A stretch of DNA of 33,993 nucleotides from an uncultured Fretibacterium sp. (GTDB taxonomy: Bacteria; Synergistota; Synergistia; Synergistales; Aminobacteriaceae): NCBI GenBank assembly GCA_937900285.1, contig CALCEM010000074.1, positions 1-33,993 on the forward strand. The letters run 5' to 3'. Each line of letters starts with the position of its first letter. Within the stretch, counting starts at the first letter, position 1. The notes beneath the pieces are model-generated. The model saw nothing but the letters and a program-made list of their open reading frames with translations. It was not told where the DNA came from and made no database searches. Of the stretch, positions 7,500-15,336 are shown piece by piece. The position numbers and the translations under genes were made by a program.

Positions 7500-8472
7500 G
7501 ATTTATAAAATAATTTTCAATTCTGGTTTTAACATTGTGTTGCAAATTTCTATAAAAAAACATGTAATCATAAATATGAAATGCTCCATCAGGCAAAAAA
7601 TTTATTATTGTCGGGTAATCTGATTTATTTACGCCCGGAATTTTTATAACGCCTCGATTTAAATCAATATAAGCACCGCAAAAATTATTTATTTCACTTT
7701 TTATATTTCCAGAATAATCCGTGAAGCAGGCTCCCAAATTTAAATTTTTATCTGCGAGTTTATCATTAATTTCCCAGCTTAACGGGTTAATTGTTTTTGC
7801 TTTGAGTTCGGCCGGGTAAATTATTGTGCTCTCAACTTCGGGGGCTTCGCATTCAAAATTTATAATTACGCCGGTATCATTTTCGGACTGAGCAAACTCA
7901 AAATTTTTATTATCATCATTTAAAACACATGGCCAGCCAATTGCATAAACAGCGATTAAATTATTTTTGAAATCCCTATAATTTTTATAATCATTCAAAA
8001 TTCTTGTGCACATGTCTGCACCCTGCGAAAATCCTGCGAGTATAAAAGGCCGGTTATTATTTTCATGTTCCAAATAATATTTAAATGCCCTTGAAATATC
8101 TTCATATGCAATTTTTAAATATTTTTCGCGTTCTGATGCGTCCATGTGATAACCCTTTAAAGTAATCTGACGATAAAACGGAGCGTACATCCTCGTAAAA
8201 TCTTCATAAATTCCGCGTTCCATGTTGAGCGAACCAATAAATTTATTTTTAGTTTTAGCATCATCAAGCGACATATTAAACTCATCTTTTATGTCAACAG
8301 TCGGAGCAATTAAAAATAAATCTGCGCTCTTGTTATTTCCAATTGCGAAATATGCCCAGTTTTCGGGATTCTCGTAAATATTTTTATTTTGATTGCTATT
8401 ATTATGCCATGAAATAAACCCCGTTAAAATTATTGCAATTGCGATCAGCCATAAATATTTTTTTTTGTTCAT
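7489..8472 (-). CDS. DUF3089 alpha/beta-hydrolase-like protein, membrane-anchored
   Basis: A 327-aa protein with an N-terminal hydrophobic helix (about 5-22) that could be a signal anchor placing it outside the inner membrane. The DUF3089 fold is indicated by an early ADLFLIAPTVD block (50-60), a nucleophile elbow GFSQG with Ser149, and a C-terminal DGAFHIYDY segment whose His299 could complete a triad. Family members are lipase/esterase-like proteins of unknown substrate. The ATG overlaps the TSCPD gene stop (ATGA), implying translational coupling, and its end overlaps the phosphatase start. The cluster context does not identify a substrate. Confidence 0.82.
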   Translation of the reverse strand: MNKKKYLWLIAIAIILTGFISWHNNSNQNKNIYENPENWAYFAIGNNKSADLFLIAPTVDIKDEFNMSLDDAKTKNKFIGSLNMERGIYEDFTRMYAPFYRQITLKGYHMDASEREKYLKIAYEDISRAFKYYLEHENNNRPFILAGFSQGADMCTRILNDYKNYRDFKNNLIAVYAIGWPCVLNDDNKNFEFAQSENDTGVIINFECEAPEVESTIIYPAELKAKTINPLSWEINDKLADKNLNLGACFTDYSGNIKSEINNFCGAYIDLNRGVIKIPGVNKSDYPTIINFLPDGAFHIYDYMFFYRNLQHNVKTRIENYFINHVQ

Positions 8473-8717
8473 GCCGTTAATAATGCCTCCTCTATTGCCT
8501 TCGATAATTGATCAGCGCATGATGTATTACGTTTTCCGCAAATATTTCCCCTTAAAATTTTCGCAACGTTTTCAGCGTCAGCACCTTCAATTAATTTTGA
8601 AATGGCTTTTAAATTTCCGGGACAGCCTCCAACAAATTTAACGTTATGTAATTTGCCATCAGTTATGTCAAATTCTATTTTACTCGCGCAAACTCCTTCA
8701 GGTTTATATTCAAACAT
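8469..8717 (-). CDS. TSCPD-domain protein (TIGR03905-like)
   Basis: A small 82-aa protein beginning MFEYKPEGVC and containing GGCPGNLKAISKLIEG and a C-terminal TSCADQLSKAIEEAL segment. This matches the conserved TSCPD-type family, named after a related tetrapeptide and thought to relate to the C-terminal domain of vitamin-B12-dependent ribonucleotide reductases. Several conserved Cys (10, 32, 60 and 67 by this numbering) suggest metal binding or redox chemistry, but function is unknown. I chose ATG 8717 because GGGGAGG lies 10 nt upstream and the length then fits the family. A longer frame from a TTG at 8738 would overlap dusB. Confidence 0.85.
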   Translation of the reverse strand: MFEYKPEGVCASKIEFDITDGKLHNVKFVGGCPGNLKAISKLIEGADAENVAKILRGNICGKRNTSCADQLSKAIEEALLTA

Positions 8718-8722
8718 TTTTT

Positions 8723-9631
8723 TTATTCCTCCCCGCAATTATAAAAATTATCCAAAAGCTCGAACATATATTTTAAATTATCAGCTTGACACAATTTATT
8801 TCTTAATTCTGCAGCTCCGTTCACCCCGTAAAATAATCCGCGCGAAAAATGTTTTATTGTAATAGCCGCATAATGTTCGCCGTATAATTCTAAAGCACGG
8901 CCGGCCAATAATTTTATATCCCGAATTTTATTTTTTAAATCAACGTGAATATTATTGACCTCCTGAAATATCCAGGGATTCGAAACAGCACCGCGCGCAA
9001 TCATAACAGGATCACAACCATAAAATAAATATTCGTTTATGTCATCCAAATTCCTAACGTCGCCACTCGCTGAAATATATCCGGGAAAATTTTTTGATGC
9101 TATTTTCAGAATTTCACGATCCGCAACACCTTCATAACGTTGAGCCTGAGTCCGGCCATGTATGCAAATATTATCAGCTCCGGCATTTATTAATTTTTCG
9201 ACAAAATTTAAAGTGTCAGAATAATTTTCAAGCTTACGAATTTTTACCCAAACAGGATATTTTAAAATTTTCAAATTCTTTACCATTCTGCACGCGCGTT
9301 CTGATTCTCTTAACAATGCTGCGCCCGCTCCTGTTTTCGTAACTTTAGGCATCGGACAAGCCATATTAATACCCAACGCATAATAATTTTTCTCGTGACT
9401 TAATGCGACCTCCGCACCTCGCAATAAAATATTTTCATCGTGTGAAAAAAATTGAATTATTAAATCATTCTCGCGTTCTGACTTTTTTATCATCCGTAAA
9501 GTTTTCAAATTATCACGAACCAGCCCGGAACAACTTATCATTTCTGTATGCGTTAATTCTGCTCCGAGCCGTGAAAAAAATTCCCTCACCGGCATATCTG
9601 TAACTCCGGCTAATGGTGCTAGACAAATCAA
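8723..9631 (-). CDS. dusB: tRNA-dihydrouridine synthase
   Basis: A 302-aa FMN-dependent TIM-barrel enzyme that reduces uridine to dihydrouridine in tRNA D-loops. It opens with LAPLAGVTDMPVR (4-16). The catalytic Cys92 lies in NMACPMPKVTKTGAGAALL, followed by the FMN/substrate residues Lys130 (VWVKIR) and His158 (ICIHGRT) and a phosphate-binding GDVRN and MIARGA region. The DusB assignment among Dus paralogues is by general resemblance. The start is TTG overlapping the coaX stop (TTGA), so translation is probably coupled. The pairing of dus with coaX-type genes is common in other bacteria. Confidence 0.92.
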   Translation of the reverse strand: MICLAPLAGVTDMPVREFFSRLGAELTHTEMISCSGLVRDNLKTLRMIKKSERENDLIIQFFSHDENILLRGAEVALSHEKNYYALGINMACPMPKVTKTGAGAALLRESERACRMVKNLKILKYPVWVKIRKLENYSDTLNFVEKLINAGADNICIHGRTQAQRYEGVADREILKIASKNFPGYISASGDVRNLDDINEYLFYGCDPVMIARGAVSNPWIFQEVNNIHVDLKNKIRDIKLLAGRALELYGEHYAAITIKHFSRGLFYGVNGAAELRNKLCQADNLKYMFELLDNFYNCGEE

Positions 9632-10428
9632 TTTTTATTATTCCTGTCGTAAATTAATTTTAATCCTTCGAGCGTTAACCATGTCTCAACGTGCTGAATA
9701 CTTTTTGAAACTTTCGCTATTAATTTCGCATGGCCACCAGTCGCTATAACTGCAGCTTTTATTTTTAATTCGTCCTGAATCAAATTTACTATATGATCCG
9801 TTAAACCTGCATTCCCGAAAATTATACCCGCTTGTATCGCTTCATCTGTGTTCTGTCCTATTACACTTTTTGGGATCGATAAAGCTACTTCGGGCAGTTT
9901 CGCAGCTTTTGAAAATAATGCGGAAATTCCAGAATTTAAACCGGGCGCAATCGCTCCACCTAAATAAGCCCCGTCAGAATTTACTACATCGAAAGTTATA
10001 GCCGTTCCATAATCTGCAATGATAAGAGGCGCACCATATTTCGCAATTCCTGCAACTGAATTAACGATCCGATCTGCTCCTAAACCTTGAGGATTTTTAT
10101 ATAAAATTTTCATGCCAGTATCAGTTAAATAATTTACTTGAAGCGCATCAACTTTGAAAAATTTTTTTACGGCTTGTTTGAACGAAAAATCTAACGAAGG
10201 CACTACACTTGCGAAAGCTGCTCCAGAAATTTGATCGGGCTTTAAATTTTCGGTGTGCAATAAATTTATTAAATAAATTCCTAATTCATCGGGCGTGTGC
10301 AAAATTGAGGATAAACGCCACTGAGCTTTTAAAATTTCTCCATCGTAAATTCCAACGACCATATTTGTATTACCGATGTCAGTAACTAGTAACATGTTTA
10401 AATTTTCACCTTCAAAATTATAAAACAT
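9628..10428 (-). CDS. coaX: Type III pantothenate kinase
   Basis: CoaX phosphorylates pantothenate, the first step of coenzyme A synthesis. Family motifs are complete: DIGNTN (17-22), GADR (117-120), ADYGTAITFD (138-147) and GGAIAPG (157-163), with a late ATGGHA. The ATG at 10428 has a strong GGAGG 8 nt upstream and gives 266 aa. An internal ATG at 10395, preceded by GAAGGTGA, gives 255 aa and an N-terminus (MLLVTDIGNTN) more typical of the family, so the true start is uncertain. First gene of the six-gene minus-strand cluster. The upstream GGAGG is part of a 7-bp inverted repeat with CCTCCGA-type sequence at 10479-10485. Confidence 0.95.
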   Translation of the reverse strand: MFYNFEGENLNMLLVTDIGNTNMVVGIYDGEILKAQWRLSSILHTPDELGIYLINLLHTENLKPDQISGAAFASVVPSLDFSFKQAVKKFFKVDALQVNYLTDTGMKILYKNPQGLGADRIVNSVAGIAKYGAPLIIADYGTAITFDVVNSDGAYLGGAIAPGLNSGISALFSKAAKLPEVALSIPKSVIGQNTDEAIQAGIIFGNAGLTDHIVNLIQDELKIKAAVIATGGHAKLIAKVSKSIQHVETWLTLEGLKLIYDRNNKN

Positions 10429-10436
10429 AAAATAAA

Positions 10437-10485
10437 CCTCCGAAATAAATTAAAATTAAATAATTTAATCTAACCATCTCGGAGG
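10437..10485 (-). terminator. Inverted repeat between glgB and coaX (terminator or Shine-Dalgarno-sequestering hairpin)
   Basis: CCTCCGA (10437-10443) and TCGGAGG (10479-10485) form a 7-bp stem with a 35-nt AT-rich loop that can itself pair (ATTAAA with TTTAAT). On the minus strand the 3' arm is followed by TTTATTTTATG, so it could end glgB transcripts. The same arm contains the GGAGG used by the long coaX start, so it could instead mask that site. The loop is much longer than in the other terminators here. Confidence 0.5.
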
Positions 10486-10509
10486 AAAAATTTTAAATTA
10501 AATTAAAAA

Positions 10510-12435
10510 TTAATTGCTCATCGCCTTAAAATGAAATACTACTATGCCCAACGGAGGCAAAGTCAACTGCAATGAACACGGCAAATTATGACACTCGATC
10601 ATTTCAGATTCCATTCCGCCGGCGTTCCCCATTCCGCTCCCGCCGTAAATTTTTGAGTCGCTGTTTAAAATTTCCTTCCAGAATCCCATTCTAGGAACTC
10701 CAACGCGGTAACCAGTTCTCGGCACGGGCGTGAAATTCGCTGCACATAAAATATATTCATCGTTGCTCTTACCTTTGCGCCACCAAACAATAACGCTCTG
10801 CTGCCAGTCCGAACAGTCAACCCACCTAAAACCTTCGGGATTAAAATCTAATTCATGTAACGGAGCATATTCTTTAAGGGCTTTATTTAAGTCGCGCACC
10901 CAATTTTGAATACCGCGAAAATCATCTTTTTGTAATAAATTCCATTCGATCGCGGAATCGTGACTCCATTCAAGCCCCTGCCCAAATTCCGAACCCATGA
11001 ATAATAATTTTTTACCGGGATGGCACCACATATACCCGTATAATAATCTCAAGTTAGCGCGCTTCTGCCACCAGTCGCCGGACATTTTGTTTATAATTGA
11101 GCCTTTTCCGTGTACAACTTCATCATGTGATAAAGGCAACATGAAATTTTCACTGAACGCGTACCAAATGCTAAACGTTAATTGATTTTGATGCCAGCTT
11201 CTGTAAATTGGTTCTAAGCTCATGTAATCAAGAGTGTCATGCATCCAGCCCATGTTCCATTTCATGCCGAAGCCGAGACCGCCCAAAAATACGGGTTTCG
11301 TGACCATTGGCCAGTCCGTTGATTCTTCTGCGATCGTCTGAATAGTTCCGAAGCGTCCATATAATTCGCTGTTCATGTCGCGTAATAATGAGATCGCCTC
11401 TAAATTTTCATGGCCGCCGTAAATATTTGGAATCCATTCGCCATTTTTACGGGAATAATCTAAATATAACATTGAAGCAACTGCATCAATTCTCAAGCCG
11501 TCAGCGTGAAATACATCGATCCAAAATGCTGCACTCGAAATTAAATAACTTCTTACTTCGTTGCGTCCGTAATTAAAAATATAGCTTCCCCAGTCAGGGT
11601 GATAACCTTTGCGCGGGTCTTCGTGTTCGTAAAGCGCTGTACCGTCATAACGTGCCAAACCAAAATCATCAGTCGGGAAATGACTCGGAACAAAATCCAA
11701 AATTACGGCGATATTCCTTTTATGTAATTCATCGATTAAATACATAAAATCTTCTGGAGTTCCATATCTGCAAGTCGGAGCAAAATATCCTAAAGTCTGA
11801 TAACCCCATGACCCATAAAAAGGATGTTCCATGACCGGCAAAAATTCGACTGCGTTAAATCCCATGTCCTCGCAATATCCCGGTAACTCTTCGGCCATCT
11901 CCCTATATGAAAGCGATAAACCATCGTCCCAATGTCTGCGCCATGAACCTAAATGAACTTCGTAAACGCTTAACGGTGCGGACATGTTCATTTTTTCGCC
12001 GCGGTGTGCGAGCCATTCGGAATCGTTCCAGGAATATTCTGGCCAATGTGTTATAGATGAAGTTCTCGGAGGTAATTCAAATAATCTGCAGAAAGGATCC
12101 ATTTTTTCTTTTATTTCGCCGTGAGCATTTTTGATGCAGAATTTATATAACTCCCATTTTTTTACATCGGGGATGAACCCTTCCCAAATTCCGCTCCCGT
12201 CCCAGCGTGCTGCTAATGGATGAGCTTCAGTGTTCCAGCCGTTAAAATTTCCTACAACGCTGACAGCCTGAGCATTAGGAGCCCAAACGGAAAACGCTAC
12301 GCCTTCAGTTCCATCGGAGTCCGTAAATTTTTGAGCACCCATCTTCTCGTAAAGGTGGTAATGTGTACCTTGTTTAAATAAAAATATGTCGTAATCTGTC
12401 AGAGGAGATACTCCGTAACGTACAGAGCCAGCCAT
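10510..12435 (-). CDS. glgB: 1,4-alpha-glucan (glycogen) branching enzyme
   Basis: A 641-aa GH13 enzyme that cuts alpha-1,4 glucan chains and rejoins them as alpha-1,6 branches in glycogen. An N-terminal CBM48/E-set domain (about 20-125, with GVAFSVWAPNA and VGNFNGWN) precedes the catalytic barrel. Catalytic residues are visible: Asp317 in GLRIDAV, Glu370/371 in TIAEEST and Asp438 in LSHDEVVHGKGS. The C-terminal beta domain ends near 641. The length matches the shorter GlgB class lacking the extra N1 domain. No other glycogen genes are near. ATG start behind AAGGGGG, with a good promoter at 12478-12506. Confidence 0.96.
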   Translation of the reverse strand: MAGSVRYGVSPLTDYDIFLFKQGTHYHLYEKMGAQKFTDSDGTEGVAFSVWAPNAQAVSVVGNFNGWNTEAHPLAARWDGSGIWEGFIPDVKKWELYKFCIKNAHGEIKEKMDPFCRLFELPPRTSSITHWPEYSWNDSEWLAHRGEKMNMSAPLSVYEVHLGSWRRHWDDGLSLSYREMAEELPGYCEDMGFNAVEFLPVMEHPFYGSWGYQTLGYFAPTCRYGTPEDFMYLIDELHKRNIAVILDFVPSHFPTDDFGLARYDGTALYEHEDPRKGYHPDWGSYIFNYGRNEVRSYLISSAAFWIDVFHADGLRIDAVASMLYLDYSRKNGEWIPNIYGGHENLEAISLLRDMNSELYGRFGTIQTIAEESTDWPMVTKPVFLGGLGFGMKWNMGWMHDTLDYMSLEPIYRSWHQNQLTFSIWYAFSENFMLPLSHDEVVHGKGSIINKMSGDWWQKRANLRLLYGYMWCHPGKKLLFMGSEFGQGLEWSHDSAIEWNLLQKDDFRGIQNWVRDLNKALKEYAPLHELDFNPEGFRWVDCSDWQQSVIVWWRKGKSNDEYILCAANFTPVPRTGYRVGVPRMGFWKEILNSDSKIYGGSGMGNAGGMESEMIECHNLPCSLQLTLPPLGIVVFHFKAMSN

Positions 12436-12477
12436 TTAAATTTTGCCCCCTTCGTATATTATTGAAATGTTCGTTAA

Positions 12478-12506
12478 ATTTTATGTGATATTCGTGCTTA
12501 ATTCAA
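12478..12506 (-). promoter_or_regulatory. Sigma-70-type promoter of glgB
   Basis: On the minus strand TTGAAT (12506-12501) and TAAAAT (12483-12478) are separated by exactly 17 nt. Transcription would begin near 12471, leaving about 36 nt of leader before the glgB ATG. Confidence 0.65.
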
Positions 12507-12673
12507 TTAATAAAATAATAAAAATAATAAAAATTAAATTTTCATGTTAGAATTTTTTTCACGATAAATATTGAAGTTTTTATTATGTTGATGTTTTAGC
12601 GTGCAAAAAGGATCAAAAAAATTTATGTTCAGCTGTGATTAACGATTACGTTTCAAAATTTTGATTGAGCCAT

Positions 12674-12708
12674 AAATAAAAAATTCCCCTCCAAAATTCT
12701 GAAGGGGA
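12674..12708 (-). terminator. Rho-independent terminator of the yjbH/SLBB/DUF4177 unit
   Basis: TCCCCT (12685-12690) pairs with AGGGGA (12703-12708) across a 12-nt loop, followed on the minus strand by a T-rich run (plus 12674-12683). The design is nearly the same as the terminator after the BI-1 gene. Confidence 0.78.
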
Positions 12709-12741
12709 TTTATATTAATTAATTTCAAATAATTTATTTTA

Positions 12742-13011
12742 TTATTTTATTTCGCGTTTCATTATCACAAAAAACACATTAGGATCAAATGTCGTTCTCA
12801 CCGCAAATATTTCCGAAATGTCCCAGCCGTCTTTACCATATTCATTTAAAATATTTTCAAGTTGCGCGCCTTTCGTGTTAAAAGTTTTTTCCTTCTGAAG
12901 CGATGTCAGCGAACCTAACGAAATAATTTTATATTCATGCTTAACATTTTCAGACATGGCCGGAAATGCAAAACCCAAAATTAAAATTAACGCAATTAAT
13001 ATTTTTTTCAT
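12742..13011 (-). CDS. Small secreted DUF4177-like protein
   Basis: An 89-aa protein with a signal peptide (about 1-20) and a mature region of about 69 residues. HEYKIISL near the start and LENILNEYGKDGWDI (51-65) match the DUF4177 pattern, in which a conserved 'lN..g..GWe' turn follows a short helix; these domains have no assigned biochemical role. It is the last gene of the export cluster, 19 nt after the SLBB gene, and is followed by a terminator. A periplasmic accessory role in polysaccharide export is possible but is inferred only from the neighbours. Confidence 0.72.
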   Translation of the reverse strand: MKKILIALILILGFAFPAMSENVKHEYKIISLGSLTSLQKEKTFNTKGAQLENILNEYGKDGWDISEIFAVRTTFDPNVFFVIMKREIK

Positions 13012-13030
13012 GATAAATATAACTTAACTC

Positions 13031-15304
13031 CTAATCATCCAAATCCAAAATTACTCCGGCGGCTACTGCAACTTTATAAATTGTGTCGATCGCTTCCCTA
13101 AATTGTATTAACGACTGGCGATCAGTATATTTAACCGGAACAACGATCGTGTCTCCAGGTTCAACAACCGGCGAAAATCCTCGAGGCGCAACCCATTTTT
13201 TATTTGACAGCACCGAAGTATTACGAGTTAATTTTAACGTGCTCCCATCGCTCTTTAATAAATATACCATTCGTTTATGTGCGGTTTTAACAGCTCCACC
13301 AGCAGCATTTATATATGAATTTATGCTGATACCAGGACGAAATACCTGCGACGAAGAACTGTAAACAGCTCCCATAACATTCACTATTAAAGGCTTATCG
13401 GGAATATTTAACGTGTCGCCGTCTTCAAGTTCGTAATCCCAAGGGGTGTCAATAATATTTTTTGGCGTGTCAATTTTCGTTATAACTCGTCCCATAATAT
13501 CAACTTGTCTTAATCTGTTTATCATTTCGCGCCGTCTTGTATATTCGCTAGCATTATTTTCTGTTGAATTTTGCATACTTTCCATTAGGTCGCGTTCCAT
13601 TCTGTCTGCCATTTGCCTTATTGCAATGCGTTGTTCTTCTGCTACACTTCGGCGAGTAAATACTGCTCCCCTTAAAAATGCTTTTGGCGTGAAACCTCCT
13701 GCGCGCGTGATCAAATCAGAAATTTTTTCTCCTGGCAGCATCGAATATGTTCCGGGTCTCATAATTTCACCAGTAATATTTACTTTTACATGTCCGTGAT
13801 AATTCGGAATAGTCATTAACGTAATATGATCGCCATGCTCAATTAAAATATTATTATCTGGATCGCCCAAAAGTGCTTGACTGACATTCACGACAAATCT
13901 TTCATTTTTCTGGCCTTCATTCGCTGGGGTAATTCTAGTTATTTCTGCTCTGTCCGAAGCTGTAGCACTTAAACCGCCGGCACGATTTATTATTTCTGAA
14001 AGTCTCGTGCGTCCAGGAACAATTACGTAAGATCCCGGCCTCGTTACTGGTCCTGTTATTTCTGCTGTGGCAACTAAATTATAAATCGGATAAAGCCTCA
14101 AAATATCACCATCAGATAATACGATACTGCTCAGCTCATCAAGTGTCCCTTCAAATGCTCCGGCGTATGCGTGATCATAAACTTTAAAATATTGCGCTCT
14201 GCCTCTGTAAGTTAATGCGCTCATCCCTCCGGCTATTGATAATAAATCTTTTACTCGTGTTTCGCCGTTAAGCTCGTAAACTCCGGGACGCTGAACTTCT
14301 CCAGCAAGCCCAACCAAATCCCCAACTTGAGGAATATAAATTACATCGCCGGCCTGTAATCTCGTATCCTGAGATTTATCACCCTGCAATAACATAGCGT
14401 ACATGTCAAAAACTGTTATTATTTGGCCGTTGCGTTTTAATTCGATTCGTCTCAATGTTCCATTAGCTGAAGGCCCACCGGAAACTAATAAAGCATTTAC
14501 CAGCGTCGCAAATGATGAAACAGTGTAAGCTCCGGGACGGCGTGCATTTCCAGTCACGTAAATCATTATTGAACTCAAACGCCCCATTGATAAATTCATC
14601 TGATAGCCGGTGTAATATTGATTTAATCGAGCCTGTATAATTCTTTCAGCTTCGGCCATCGTATATCCGGCAATCCTTACCGCTCCAATATGCGGAATCG
14701 TCGTCATGCCATCGCGGTTAACTGAAACCGTATAATTTCCTTCTTCAGGAATGCCCCAAATATTTATAGTGAGTTCATCACCGATATTAATTCTATAATT
14801 CTGCGTAACAGGTGCACGATCTTCAGGCGCAAATGTTGAAGGGGCCTGCCTGAAAAAATTCATCCCGAATCTCGGCATACCTCTTATTAAATCGCCGACT
14901 GGGCTTTGTTCATTATTACCGTTGAGAATTTGAGTAAAATAATCATTGATTTGCACATCCGTCAAATTTTGAGCGATCTCCGTTGCAAAATCATTGTTCG
15001 CCACTTGTAAATTATTTTGATTTTGAACTTGAGCCTGATTTTGATTTCCATTCTGAGCAGACTCCGTTAAATCTATATTTTCAATTTTATTTTGCTGCCT
15101 TCTGTTTGCTCCTGATAAGTCAAGCCCCTGCCCTCCTGCTTGGTAATTCGGCATCGGCGAAACTTCTGGATTATTCGGAATAGTCACGGAAGATGTATCG
15201 CCAGCTCCAAGCATTACCGGAGAAGCAGAATAACATACATCCGAAATTAATAACGATGCAAAAATTATTTGAACTGCAATAAATTTATTAAATGCGCTTT
15301 TCAA
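13031..15304 (-). CDS. Outer-membrane polysaccharide export protein with multiple SLBB domains (Wza-like)
   Basis: A 757-aa exported protein. An N-terminal signal (about 1-27, with a Cys at 24 that could be lipidated although the lipobox is poor) leads into a Gln/Asn-rich linker (about 60-130). The Poly_export domain (about 168-242, YRINIGDELTINIWG) follows. About five SLBB repeats come next, each with an 'RPG.Y' turn and 'aGG' helix end: near 248, 331, 412, 506 and 650. A charged Met/Arg/Glu-rich insertion (about 553-605) is probably helical. This architecture belongs to the outer-membrane channel or periplasmic sleeve of capsule/exopolysaccharide secretion. TTG start with GGAGG 8 nt upstream. 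It lies 32 nt after the YjbH-like gene. No Wzc/Wzx/Wzy genes are in the window. Confidence 0.9.
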   Translation of the reverse strand: MKSAFNKFIAVQIIFASLLISDVCYSASPVMLGAGDTSSVTIPNNPEVSPMPNYQAGGQGLDLSGANRRQQNKIENIDLTESAQNGNQNQAQVQNQNNLQVANNDFATEIAQNLTDVQINDYFTQILNGNNEQSPVGDLIRGMPRFGMNFFRQAPSTFAPEDRAPVTQNYRINIGDELTINIWGIPEEGNYTVSVNRDGMTTIPHIGAVRIAGYTMAEAERIIQARLNQYYTGYQMNLSMGRLSSIMIYVTGNARRPGAYTVSSFATLVNALLVSGGPSANGTLRRIELKRNGQIITVFDMYAMLLQGDKSQDTRLQAGDVIYIPQVGDLVGLAGEVQRPGVYELNGETRVKDLLSIAGGMSALTYRGRAQYFKVYDHAYAGAFEGTLDELSSIVLSDGDILRLYPIYNLVATAEITGPVTRPGSYVIVPGRTRLSEIINRAGGLSATASDRAEITRITPANEGQKNERFVVNVSQALLGDPDNNILIEHGDHITLMTIPNYHGHVKVNITGEIMRPGTYSMLPGEKISDLITRAGGFTPKAFLRGAVFTRRSVAEEQRIAIRQMADRMERDLMESMQNSTENNASEYTRRREMINRLRQVDIMGRVITKIDTPKNIIDTPWDYELEDGDTLNIPDKPLIVNVMGAVYSSSSQVFRPGISINSYINAAGGAVKTAHKRMVYLLKSDGSTLKLTRNTSVLSNKKWVAPRGFSPVVEPGDTIVVPVKYTDRQSLIQFREAIDTIYKVAVAAGVILDLDD

Positions 15305-15336
15305 GGTTATGACCTCCAGAAAAATTTTTTTTATTT

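Larger units (their letters stand above)
12436..12741. other. Intergenic region upstream of glgB
   Basis: A 306-bp gene-free stretch. It holds the glgB promoter (12478-12506) and the terminator of the DUF4177-like gene (12674-12708). Short open stretches of about 30 codons exist on both strands between 12560 and 12660, but neither has a convincing start or a recognisable product. Nothing else was seen. Confidence 0.6.

Noticed and set aside
12560..12660. Short open stretches on both strands upstream of glgB
   Set aside because: About 30 codons each, without a start context or recognisable motif, and expected by chance at this length.
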